From Flavobacteriaceae bacterium (GTDB lineage: Bacteria > Bacteroidota > Bacteroidia > Flavobacteriales > Flavobacteriaceae), in NCBI GenBank assembly GCA_027066745.1, contig JAMONB010000290.1, forward strand, positions 1-32,557: DNA of 32,557 nt. The letters run 5' to 3'. The stretch's first letter is position 1. Every line of letters begins with the position of its first letter. The position numbers and the translations under genes were made by a program. This document shows positions 10,733 to 18,869 of the stretch, piece by piece. The notes under the pieces were generated by a model. The model ran no database searches, was not told the DNA's origin, and saw nothing but the letters and a program-made list of their open reading frames with translations.

Positions 10733-10766
10733 ATCAGGGGTTAATAATAAATTATTAACCCCTGAT
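10733..10766. repeat. Long perfect inverted repeat (16-bp arms, 2-nt spacer) between TonB receptor and transporter genes
   Basis: ATCAGGGGTTAATAAT-aa-ATTATTAACCCCTGAT, located in the 94-bp gap between the receptor stop and the transporter start. Confidence 0.9.
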
Positions 10767-10799
10767 AAAAAACTAACTCAAATTATTTATTTTTATATT

Positions 10800-13421
10800 T
10801 TAAAAACTATAAGAAAGCGTTAAAGATATTGACCTTCCTGGCAGAGGTCTAGCTCTTACAAAATTTGTTGTACCTTCAGTGATACTACCTTCTTCTGATT
10901 CTGTAATTCCTAACGTGTCAAAAATATTATTTGCAGCTAAATTTACAAAAAAACCTTTGGTAATACCAATGTTTACAAAAGCATTAAACATTATGAACCC
11001 AGGCATAATGAGTTCGTTACTGTCTTGAGCAAAAGCCTTTGTTTGACCTATAAAACTCAAACCTATGTTGTTTTTTTGATCAGCTCCAAAATTATAAGTT
11101 GGGATAATGTTATAGATAAAATCAGGTTGTCTTCTAGGAGTTTTACCATCATTATCTCCAGATGTAATTTCTGCTTTAGTATAGGTCACGGCACCTCTTA
11201 AGTTAAAATTTCTAAATCGATAAGAACCTTCTAATTCTAGACCTACAGACTTGTAATCATTTTCAATAATTGAATTTGATGTAGCTTCAAAACCACCTTC
11301 TTCCGTAGTTTTTGCCATAAATGCAGTTGCATATATTGCACCTCCATCAAACTTTCTTTTGTATCCTAATTCTGCTTGATTAATAAAATCTTTAGCATTA
11401 ATTTTATTGCCATCTAAGTAATTTAAACCTGCAAAAAGAATTCTATCCGCTTTTGCAGCTGCACCTCGGCTATATCTAGCAAAAATGGCTTGTTGGCTTG
11501 AGAGTTTATAATTTAAACCCGCTGTGTAAGAAATGTAATCGTAGTCATAATTTACAGCAGTTGAATTAGTATTGTCAATTGCAGAGACACTAGTTTCAGG
11601 AACAGAGATAGTACCATTGTTATTGACATCATAGGTAGTTTGAACAGTTCCAGCAAAAGAACCATCAACTTGACCTTTATCATAACGTACACCACCTTCA
11701 ATAGTTAATGATTCTGAAGCATTAACTGATATATTAATATAGGGTGCCGAAACATTGTATTGTGTATCGTAATTTCTTTGGCAGCAATTTCCCCAAGCTG
11801 GCACCCCATATGCATATAGTCCATTTTCACTTAAGGCAGTTCCTAAAGCATCCGAAACATTAATTAAACGAGCGTTATCGTCAGACACTTCTTGTAGATA
11901 TGAATTCCATAACCATGACATAGAAATGTTTTGAATAGATTTAAAATATCCCACAGTAATATCTACACCTTCAAAGCTTTTAGAAACTTTAAAATCATTC
12001 ATAAAATTATTGAAGTTATTTAATTCGGTATCAAACATATGTATTCTTGATACCAATTGATTATCCGTTACAGCTCCATCGCCATTTGCATATGTTAATG
12101 TTGCTCCATCTCCAAAAGATAAGGCTATTTCACTAGCCAACCCAACTTGAGCAGGAAAAGGAGATACAAACCTTCCGTTATTGATGGTAAACCTTCCATT
12201 ATTCTTTATTTTCCAACCCCCATCTAAATCAAATGAAATTTCAGCCCCGACAGATTTAGAAACAGGATGCATACCATCTGCTATTTTAGAGCGTCTTAAT
12301 TCACCATCAGACCCTAAGCCAACATTTTGTGATAAATAGGGTGTTTGTAAAGCTCCGTGAGTGGCATCGAAATTAGGAGCGTTTTCCCAAGTAGGGTCAC
12401 TATTTGTCCCTGTTACTTGAATAGGCATAGGCATATAAGCTGCAGTTCTGTCATTTAAAAACTTAGTGTATAACCTAACATATCCATTTTCAAATTCTTT
12501 AGTAAGATTAAATTTTAGTTGCCCCCCATTATTCGCCGTAAATCCTGTTTTACGAACACCTTCTCCTGTTCTATAGAATCCACCAACATGAAAGTATAAA
12601 TCTTCACCTATTGAACTTCCATAATCAAAATCTGTTCTAAACGATCCATAGTCTAGTCCAAAAGCGGTACTTATAGAACCTCCTTCACTTTTTCCAGTTT
12701 TACTAATCACATTTATTATTCCACCAGGAGCATTAGATGATAATATTGATGCAGAACCTCCTCTTATTGCTTCAATTCTAGCAACATTGGCATCAAATCT
12801 TAAAAAAATATCAGAGGTTGCAAATGCAATATCTCCAAAAAGAAGTACTGGTAACCCATCTTCTTGTAATTGCACGTATTTAGATCCACCAGAAGAAATT
12901 GGAACACCACGTACTGCAATATTTGCATTTCCTTCTCCACCAGATGACTCTGAACGAATACCTGGTATTGTTCTAAAAATCTCTGCCGTTGACCTAGGTG
13001 CAGATTGTAAAATTTTTGCGGGTTGTAATGATGTTATTGAAATACTAGATTCTAATTTCGATTTAGGATTAACTACTCCTGTAATAATTACATCATCTAA
13101 TGCCTGCACATCTTCATTTAATGTTATATTAATAATCTTATGATTAGCGTTAACAATAATCTCTTTAGAAAATTTTTTATATCCAATAAAAGTTGCATTC
13201 AAAGCATAAGTACCGTTAGCTATATTAGAAATTTCATAGTTCCCATCAAAATCTGTTGAAGCTCCTTTGTCAGTTCCTTTTAAAACAATATTTACACCTG
13301 GAATAGGGTCACCAAATGTATCCTTAACGGTACCTTTAATACTTGATTGGGCAAAAATTGCACTCAAAGCAAAAAAGAATACCGTAGCGAAAATAATCTT
13401 TAAATCAGTATAATTTTCCAT
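10800..13421 (-). CDS. TonB-dependent receptor with N-terminal carboxypeptidase-regulatory-like domain; no SusD partner
   Basis: 873 aa; signal peptide; SIKGTVKDTFGDPIPGVNIVLKGTDKGASTDFDGNYEISNI; plug domain (APRSTAEIFRTIPGIRSES...RIEAIRGGSASILSSNAPGGIINVISK); C-terminal barrel ending ...RSISLTLSYSF. Confidence 0.95.
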   Translation of the reverse strand: MENYTDLKIIFATVFFFALSAIFAQSSIKGTVKDTFGDPIPGVNIVLKGTDKGASTDFDGNYEISNIANGTYALNATFIGYKKFSKEIIVNANHKIINITLNEDVQALDDVIITGVVNPKSKLESSISITSLQPAKILQSAPRSTAEIFRTIPGIRSESSGGEGNANIAVRGVPISSGGSKYVQLQEDGLPVLLFGDIAFATSDIFLRFDANVARIEAIRGGSASILSSNAPGGIINVISKTGKSEGGSISTAFGLDYGSFRTDFDYGSSIGEDLYFHVGGFYRTGEGVRKTGFTANNGGQLKFNLTKEFENGYVRLYTKFLNDRTAAYMPMPIQVTGTNSDPTWENAPNFDATHGALQTPYLSQNVGLGSDGELRRSKIADGMHPVSKSVGAEISFDLDGGWKIKNNGRFTINNGRFVSPFPAQVGLASEIALSFGDGATLTYANGDGAVTDNQLVSRIHMFDTELNNFNNFMNDFKVSKSFEGVDITVGYFKSIQNISMSWLWNSYLQEVSDDNARLINVSDALGTALSENGLYAYGVPAWGNCCQRNYDTQYNVSAPYINISVNASESLTIEGGVRYDKGQVDGSFAGTVQTTYDVNNNGTISVPETSVSAIDNTNSTAVNYDYDYISYTAGLNYKLSSQQAIFARYSRGAAAKADRILFAGLNYLDGNKINAKDFINQAELGYKRKFDGGAIYATAFMAKTTEEGGFEATSNSIIENDYKSVGLELEGSYRFRNFNLRGAVTYTKAEITSGDNDGKTPRRQPDFIYNIIPTYNFGADQKNNIGLSFIGQTKAFAQDSNELIMPGFIMFNAFVNIGITKGFFVNLAANNIFDTLGITESEEGSITEGTTNFVRARPLPGRSISLTLSYSF

Positions 13422-13439
13422 CGTTATTTAAGTTTATGA

Positions 13440-13456
13440 TTCGTATTTACTACGAA
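13440..13456. repeat. Short inverted repeat in TonB receptor leader
   Basis: TTCGTA-tttac-TACGAA; 6-bp arms, 5-nt spacer, 18 nt upstream of the receptor start codon. Confidence 0.6.
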
Positions 13457-13495
13457 ATTAGGTCTAATTAAGATATCAAATCATATAATAGACGC

Positions 13496-13509
13496 CGAAA
13501 ACGTTTTCG
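13496..13509. promoter_or_regulatory. LacI-family operator O1 (perfect 14-bp palindrome)
   Basis: CGAAAACGTTTTCG with central CG, typical of LacI/PurR-family operators, in the divergent region between receptor and lacI-type gene. Confidence 0.85.
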
Positions 13510-13514
13510 ATTTT

Positions 13515-13532
13515 TCCGAAAACGTTTTCGGA
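13515..13532. promoter_or_regulatory. LacI-family operator O2 (perfect 18-bp palindrome)
   Basis: TCCGAAAACGTTTTCGGA; centre exactly 21 bp from the O1 centre. Confidence 0.87.
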
Positions 13533-13570
13533 GAATTTTTGTATTATTGTAAAATCTATTATTAATAACA

Positions 13571-14596
13571 ATGAGAGAGGTTACTTTAAAACATATCGCA
13601 GAAATTCTAGAAATTTCAGTAGCAACAGTATCTAAAGCTCTAAAAGACTATCCAGATGTAAGTTATAAAACAAAAAAACGTGTTAAAGAATTAGCTGAAA
13701 CATTAAATTATAGACCTAATAGTTTTGCTGTTAATTTTAGGACTAAAGAATCAAAAACTATTGGTTTAATTATACCTGAGGTAGTTCATCATTTTTTTTC
13801 TAATGTCATTAAGGGGATTATCGCACAAGCTGAAAAGAAAGGGTATCTGGTTATTATTCTACAATCAAATGAGTCTTATGAACTAGAAAAAAAGCAACTA
13901 GACCTCTTAGTAAGCAAACGTGTTGATGGTATATTAGTGAGCTTATCAAATGATACTGCAAATTATAAGCACATTAATGATACGTTAGATCGAGACATTC
14001 CATTGGTTTTATTTGATAAAACAGCAAAATTGATAAATTGCTCTAAAATAATAATTGATGACAGAAAAGCGGCATTTATGGCAACAGAACATCTTATAAA
14101 ATCAGGTTGTAAACATATTGCTCATTTTAGAGGTCCGTTATTGCCTTTAAATTCTATAGATCGTTTTTTAGGATATAAGAAAGCTTTGGAAACATATAAT
14201 ATAGAATATAACCCATCATTAGTATATACTTGTAATGATGTTAGCTTTGAAGAGGGTTTCAATTTCGCACAAGAGCTTATAAATTCACAAAAAAATGTTG
14301 ATGGACTGTTTGCAGTTAGTGACCTCGTAGCTATAGGTGCAATAGCCAAATTAAATGAACTAAAAATTAAAATACCTGAACAAATCTCTGTAATAGGTTT
14401 TAGCAATTGGTTTATGTCATCCGCAATTACACCTTCGTTAACAACAATAGATCAACCAGGTTATGAGATGGGCAAAAAAGCATTTAAACGCTTATTTAAA
14501 GAAATGACTAAAATTAAAAAAAAACAACCTTTTAAATACAAAACTATAGAACTGCCAATCTCTCTAGTTGTACGAAATTCAACAAAAAAATATTAA
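13571..14596 (+). CDS. LacI-family transcriptional regulator of the adjacent sugar locus
   Basis: 341 aa; N-terminal [72 protein letters not shown]-terminal periplasmic-binding-like domain. Confidence 0.96.
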   Translation: MREVTLKHIAEILEISVATVSKALKDYPDVSYKTKKRVKELAETLNYRPNSFAVNFRTKESKTIGLIIPEVVHHFFSNVIKGIIAQAEKKGYLVIILQSNESYELEKKQLDLLVSKRVDGILVSLSNDTANYKHINDTLDRDIPLVLFDKTAKLINCSKIIIDDRKAAFMATEHLIKSGCKHIAHFRGPLLPLNSIDRFLGYKKALETYNIEYNPSLVYTCNDVSFEEGFNFAQELINSQKNVDGLFAVSDLVAIGAIAKLNELKIKIPEQISVIGFSNWFMSSAITPSLTTIDQPGYEMGKKAFKRLFKEMTKIKKKQPFKYKTIELPISLVVRNSTKKY

Positions 14597-15516
14597 TCTT
14601 TTAAAAACTCAATATTTCTTTTTAGACCAGCAAATTTTGTTCGTTTTACAGCAGATTTTTGAAAGATTTTTTGAAATACTTCTTGGGTGATTTCTTCCCA
14701 ATCTTTTTGGGTCATTGCTAATAATTCAGGATGAGGATTAAACAAAGGTTCATTATGAGTCTTTGAAAAACGATTCCAAGGGCAAACATCTTGACAGATA
14801 TCGCAACCAAAGATCCAATCATCAAATTTATTCTTCATTGAATTTGGTAACTCATTCTTTAATTCAATTGTAAAGTAAGAAATGCATTTACTTCCGTCAA
14901 CTTTATAAGGCTCAACAATGGCTTGTGTTGGGCAAGCATCTATACAGGCTGTACATGTACCACAATGATCGGTTACCGGGTGGTCATAAGCTAACTCTAA
15001 ATCAACTATCAATTCTGCAATAAAATAAAAAGAACCTACTTGTTGTGTGATTAAATTACTGTGTTTGCCTCTCCAACCTAAGCCACTTTTTACTGCCCAA
15101 GCTTTATCTAATACTGGTGCTGAATCTACAAAAGCTCTACCATGAACTTCGCCTATTTCTTCTTGAATAGTCTTTAATAGACTTTTTAGTTTGTCTTTAA
15201 TAATGAAATGATAGTCAGTGCCATATGCATATTTTGAAACCTTGTAGGTGTTTTGGTCTTGATTTTCTTCAGGGTAATAATTGAGTAAAAGAGAAATAAC
15301 AGATTTTGAACCTTCAACCAATTTTGTGGGATCTAGGCGTTTATCGAAATAATTTTCCATATAACTCATTTCTCCGTGCATATTTTTATTAAGCCATTTT
15401 TCTAATCTAGGAGCTTCAGCTTCTAGAAATCCAGCTTTTGAAATGCCACAAGACAAAAAACCGAGGCGTTTTGCTTCGGTTTTGATGAGTTGAGTATAAT
15501 TTTGTTTTATTGTCAA
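14593..15516 (-). CDS. queG: Epoxyqueuosine reductase QueG (TTG start)
   Basis: 307 aa; [16 protein letters not shown] and [13 protein letters not shown] [4Fe-4S] motifs; [14 protein letters not shown]. Confidence 0.95.
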   Translation of the reverse strand: MTIKQNYTQLIKTEAKRLGFLSCGISKAGFLEAEAPRLEKWLNKNMHGEMSYMENYFDKRLDPTKLVEGSKSVISLLLNYYPEENQDQNTYKVSKYAYGTDYHFIIKDKLKSLLKTIQEEIGEVHGRAFVDSAPVLDKAWAVKSGLGWRGKHSNLITQQVGSFYFIAELIVDLELAYDHPVTDHCGTCTACIDACPTQAIVEPYKVDGSKCISYFTIELKNELPNSMKNKFDDWIFGCDICQDVCPWNRFSKTHNEPLFNPHPELLAMTQKDWEEITQEVFQKIFQKSAVKRTKFAGLKRNIEFLKD

Positions 15517-16535
15517 AACAGACCTCGTTGTATGGCACTTTTAGTTTTACCTAAATGTGTATAGGCTAGTTCTGTTACTTCTCTACCTCGTGGCGTACGC
15601 ATGATAAAGCCTTGTTGAATTAAAAAAGGTTCATAGACTTCTTCAATAGTTTCAGCACTTTCACTCACTGCAGTTGCTAATGTTGTAATACCTACAGGGC
15701 CACCTTTAAATTTATCAATAATGGTTACTAAAATCTTATTATCCATTTCATCCAATCCATGAGCATCGACGTTTAAGGCTTTTAAAGCAAATTTTGCAAT
15801 GGCTATATCTATAGACCCATTCCCTTTTATTTGAGCAAAATCTCTAACTCTACGTAAGAGAGCATTGGCAATTCTTGGTGTGCCACGGCTTCGCCCAGCA
15901 ACTTCTATGGCGGCTTCCATAGAAATGGGGACATCTAATATTTGAGCACTACGTTGTACAATAGTAGTTAGTAAATCAGTTTGGTAATATTCTAGTCTGC
16001 TATTGATACCAAAACGGGCTCGCATGGGGGCAGTTAATAGTCCTGATCGTGTAGTTGCCCCAATTAAAGTAAAAGGTTCTAAGTTTATTTGCACTGTTCT
16101 GGCATTAGGGCCAGACTCAATCATAATGTCAATTTTGTAATCCTCCATTGCAGAGTAAAGATATTCTTCAACTATTGGACTCAGCCTGTGTATCTCATCA
16201 ATAAATAAAACATCCCGTTCACCTAAATTAGTTAATAAACCTGCTAAATCTCCAGGTTTGTCTAAAACAGGGCCGGAAGTTATTTTTATATTGGCATTTA
16301 ACTCATTGGCTAAAATATGAGCTAAGGTAGTTTTGCCCAAGCCTGGAGGGCCGTGAAATAGTGTATGGTCTAAAGCTTCCTCACGTTGATTGGCGGCTTC
16401 AACAAATATTTTAAGGTTCTCTAATATCTGTTCTTGCCCCGTAAAATCACCAAAAGTTAATGGGCGTAATTTTTTTTCTAAGTCTAATTCTTCATTCGAA
16501 AAATTTTCATCTGAAGGATTTAAATTTTCATTCAT
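15513..16535 (-). CDS. ruvB: Holliday junction branch migration DNA helicase RuvB
   Basis: 340 aa; [33 protein letters not shown] (Walker A), [11 protein letters not shown] (Walker B), [19 protein letters not shown]. Confidence 0.98.
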   Translation of the reverse strand: MNENLNPSDENFSNEELDLEKKLRPLTFGDFTGQEQILENLKIFVEAANQREEALDHTLFHGPPGLGKTTLAHILANELNANIKITSGPVLDKPGDLAGLLTNLGERDVLFIDEIHRLSPIVEEYLYSAMEDYKIDIMIESGPNARTVQINLEPFTLIGATTRSGLLTAPMRARFGINSRLEYYQTDLLTTIVQRSAQILDVPISMEAAIEVAGRSRGTPRIANALLRRVRDFAQIKGNGSIDIAIAKFALKALNVDAHGLDEMDNKILVTIIDKFKGGPVGITTLATAVSESAETIEEVYEPFLIQQGFIMRTPRGREVTELAYTHLGKTKSAIQRGLF

Positions 16536-16555
16536 AAGAACAAATATAGATTAAA

Positions 16556-16589
16556 TAAAAAAAGCATTTTCAAAAAAATGAAAATGCTT
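16556..16589 (-). terminator. Rho-independent terminator of the SPOR-like gene
   Basis: Minus strand: AAGCATTTTCA-TTTTTT-TGAAAATGCTT followed by TTTTTATTTA; 11-bp stem just downstream of the stop at 16612. Confidence 0.8.
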
Positions 16590-16611
16590 GAAATTCTAGT
16601 TACTTTTAAAG

Positions 16612-17028
16612 TTAAATAGTTATCATTTCAGACAGCACAATGGCTCCAGGAAAATCTTTTTTAATGTCAATCAATGCTCTATCAGCCTCTAACCTAGTTT
16701 TGTAATTACCAACTCTTACTTTCCAGTCAGGAGGAAAGTTTTGAATTTTTAGAAAAGGTTTTGAGAAAATTGCTCTGAATTTATCACGAGTTTTATAAGC
16801 CCCTTTTTCACTACCAAAAAATATTTGTATTCTATAACCTTTAATTTTTGTTACAGATTTATTGTAAGCTTTCTTTTTTGCTATTATTTGTTTAATACTT
16901 TCGCTACTTTGAATAGTTAAAGAACCTTCTTGTGCAGATACATATGTTGATCCGAAAAGAAAAATAGTAAGAAAAATAAAACGGTACTTGTTTAAAAATG
17001 ATTTCATTAGATATTGTAATTTTGGCAA
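16612..17028 (-). CDS. SPOR-domain-like exported protein (true start possibly ATG at 17007)
   Basis: 138 aa; signal peptide KYRFIFLTIFLFGSTYVSAQ; IKGYRIQIFFGSEKGAYKTRDKFRAIF...PPDWKVRVGNYKTRLEADRALIDIKKDFPGAIVL resembles SPOR repeats. Confidence 0.75.
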   Translation of the reverse strand: MPKLQYLMKSFLNKYRFIFLTIFLFGSTYVSAQEGSLTIQSSESIKQIIAKKKAYNKSVTKIKGYRIQIFFGSEKGAYKTRDKFRAIFSKPFLKIQNFPPDWKVRVGNYKTRLEADRALIDIKKDFPGAIVLSEMITI

Positions 17029-17131
17029 AGTTATAATTTTGTTTTTAGCTTTTACATGCTATTCATTATTTAGAATCAATATAAATTACATTTAACATTA
17101 TTTTTAGATTTTACATCTGCTTAATAAATAC

Positions 17132-17139
17132 TATTTTTG
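17132..17139 (+). promoter_or_regulatory. Candidate Bacteroidota -7 element upstream of the actA operon
   Basis: TATTTTTG matches TAnnTTTG, about 84 nt upstream of the actA ATG; the -33 element is weak. Confidence 0.35.
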
Positions 17140-17222
17140 TCAAATCTTTTGATGAAAAATAAATTTTTATTTTATCAATAGAAAAAATCGTACCAAACAA
17201 GAAAGATAATATCCTTTATAAT

Positions 17223-18752
17223 ATGAAAAGTGTGAATCAACACAGAAAACCTTTAAGATTATTCCTTTCAAGTCTTATTTTTATTCTATTTTTTACCATG
17301 CAGCTATTCGCTCAAGATGGTAATGCTAAAAACGGCAAAAAAATATTTAATGCCAATTGTGCTGCTTGCCATAAGCTTGATGCTAGGTTGGTAGGGCCTC
17401 CATTAAAAGGTGTTACTGAAAAAAGAACAAAAGAATGGCTTTTTTCATGGATAAAAGATAGTAAAGCTTTAATTGAAAGTGGAGATGCAGATGCTATTGC
17501 TATTTTTGAAGAATATAATAAAATACCAATGACAGGTTATTCTGATTTTTCTGATCAAGACCTTGCAGATGTTTTAGCGTATACTGATGATAAGCCTGTA
17601 AAGGATGCTTCAGGGACTTCAGGTGCGGCAACAGCGGCTTCATTAGGGATTGATTCTTTACAGGTTGTAAAAGGTAAGAAAATATTTAATGCCAATTGTG
17701 CAGCTTGTCATAAATTAGATGCAAAATTGGTTGGGCCACCTTTAGCAAATATTGCTGATAAGCGTTCTGCTGATTGGTTGAAATTATGGATTAGAGATAA
17801 CGGAGCTTTAAGAGCGAGTGGAGATGCAGATGCCATTGCCATATTTGATGAATATAACGGCTCTCCAATGACGGCTTTCCCTGAACTAAAAGATGCTGAT
17901 ATTGAAGCTTTAATAGCGTTTACATCTCATGCGAGTATTTTAGAAGCAAAGGCTAAAACGGGCGATACTGAAGTGAGTAATGTGGCTGAAGTAGCGTCAA
18001 TTCCATGGGCTACTTACTTAGTATTGTTAGTCGTTGTGTTATTTACAATTTGGGTGTATTTTATAAGTGGTAACGGGTTTTTAAAATTAATGATGACCAT
18101 TGCAATATTAATAGCGACAGGCTATTTCTTGTATGCGTGGTTAATGGGTATAGGTGTAGATCAAGGGTATAAGCCTATTCAGCCTATAGCTTTTTCACAT
18201 AAAATACATGCTGGTGATAATAAGATAGACTGTCAATATTGTCATTCAAATGCAAAACATAGTAAATTGTCAGGAATACCTTCTGTTAATGTATGTATGA
18301 ATTGTCATAAAAGTATTGCAGAATACACTGGGCCTGTTACAGAAGAAAGAGATAAAGTTTTTTACGATGGTGAAATTCAGAAAATTTATGACGCAATTGG
18401 TTGGGATAAGGAAAAGTTAACTTATATAGAAGGATACAAACAGAAACCAATTGAGTGGGTGCGTATTCATAATTTGCCAGATTTTGCTTACTACAACCAT
18501 TCACAGCATGTTACAGTTGCAGGCTTAGAATGTCAGACTTGTCATGGACCAGTTGAAGAAATGGACGAAGTAGAGCAATTCTCTCCATTAACGATGGGCT
18601 GGTGTATAGAATGTCATAAAAAGACAGAGCTAAAAGTTGAAAGTAACGGGTACTACGCTAAAATTCATGAAGAATTATCGAAGAAATATGGTGTTAAAAA
18701 AGTTACTGTAGCTCAAATGGGAGGTAGAGAATGTGGTAAGTGCCACTATTAA
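17223..18752 (+). CDS. actA: Alternative complex III subunit ActA: two N-terminal monohaem cytochrome c domains + TM helices + pentahaem module (7 CXXCH)
   Basis: 509 aa; CAACH twice, then CQYCH, CMNCH, CQTCH, CIECH, CGKCH; signal peptide; first gene of the ACIII cluster. Confidence 0.92.
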   Translation: MKSVNQHRKPLRLFLSSLIFILFFTMQLFAQDGNAKNGKKIFNANCAACHKLDARLVGPPLKGVTEKRTKEWLFSWIKDSKALIESGDADAIAIFEEYNKIPMTGYSDFSDQDLADVLAYTDDKPVKDASGTSGAATAASLGIDSLQVVKGKKIFNANCAACHKLDAKLVGPPLANIADKRSADWLKLWIRDNGALRASGDADAIAIFDEYNGSPMTAFPELKDADIEALIAFTSHASILEAKAKTGDTEVSNVAEVASIPWATYLVLLVVVLFTIWVYFISGNGFLKLMMTIAILIATGYFLYAWLMGIGVDQGYKPIQPIAFSHKIHAGDNKIDCQYCHSNAKHSKLSGIPSVNVCMNCHKSIAEYTGPVTEERDKVFYDGEIQKIYDAIGWDKEKLTYIEGYKQKPIEWVRIHNLPDFAYYNHSQHVTVAGLECQTCHGPVEEMDEVEQFSPLTMGWCIECHKKTELKVESNGYYAKIHEELSKKYGVKKVTVAQMGGRECGKCHY

Positions 18753-18765
18753 ATTTACGAGTTGA

Positions 18766-18863
18766 GATTTGAGAATTTTGATTTGAGAATAAAAGAAATT
18801 ATAAAATAAATTGGTTTACTAGTTATACAACTTGTAACTAATAACTGAAAATTAATAACTGAA
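18766..18863. repeat. Two families of short direct repeats in the actA-actB gap
   Basis: GATTTGAGAAT at 18766-18776 and 18780-18790; TAATAACTGAA at 18839-18849 and 18853-18863; both with a 14-nt period. Confidence 0.75.
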
Positions 18864-18869
18864 TAAAGA

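Noticed and set aside
10733-10766. Canonical rho-independent terminator for the TonB receptor
   Set aside because: Stem is excellent, but in the transcribed direction no U-tract follows it; reported as an unexplained hairpin instead.
12787-13143. Plus-strand 118-aa ORF
   Set aside because: Antisense to the TonB receptor plug region; composition mirrors the conserved coding strand.
10800-13421. SusC of a SusCD pair
   Set aside because: No SusD-like lipoprotein ORF on either side; the receptor is followed directly by an inner-membrane transporter gene.
14122-14406. Minus-strand 94-aa ORF
   Set aside because: Antisense to the LacI-family regulator.
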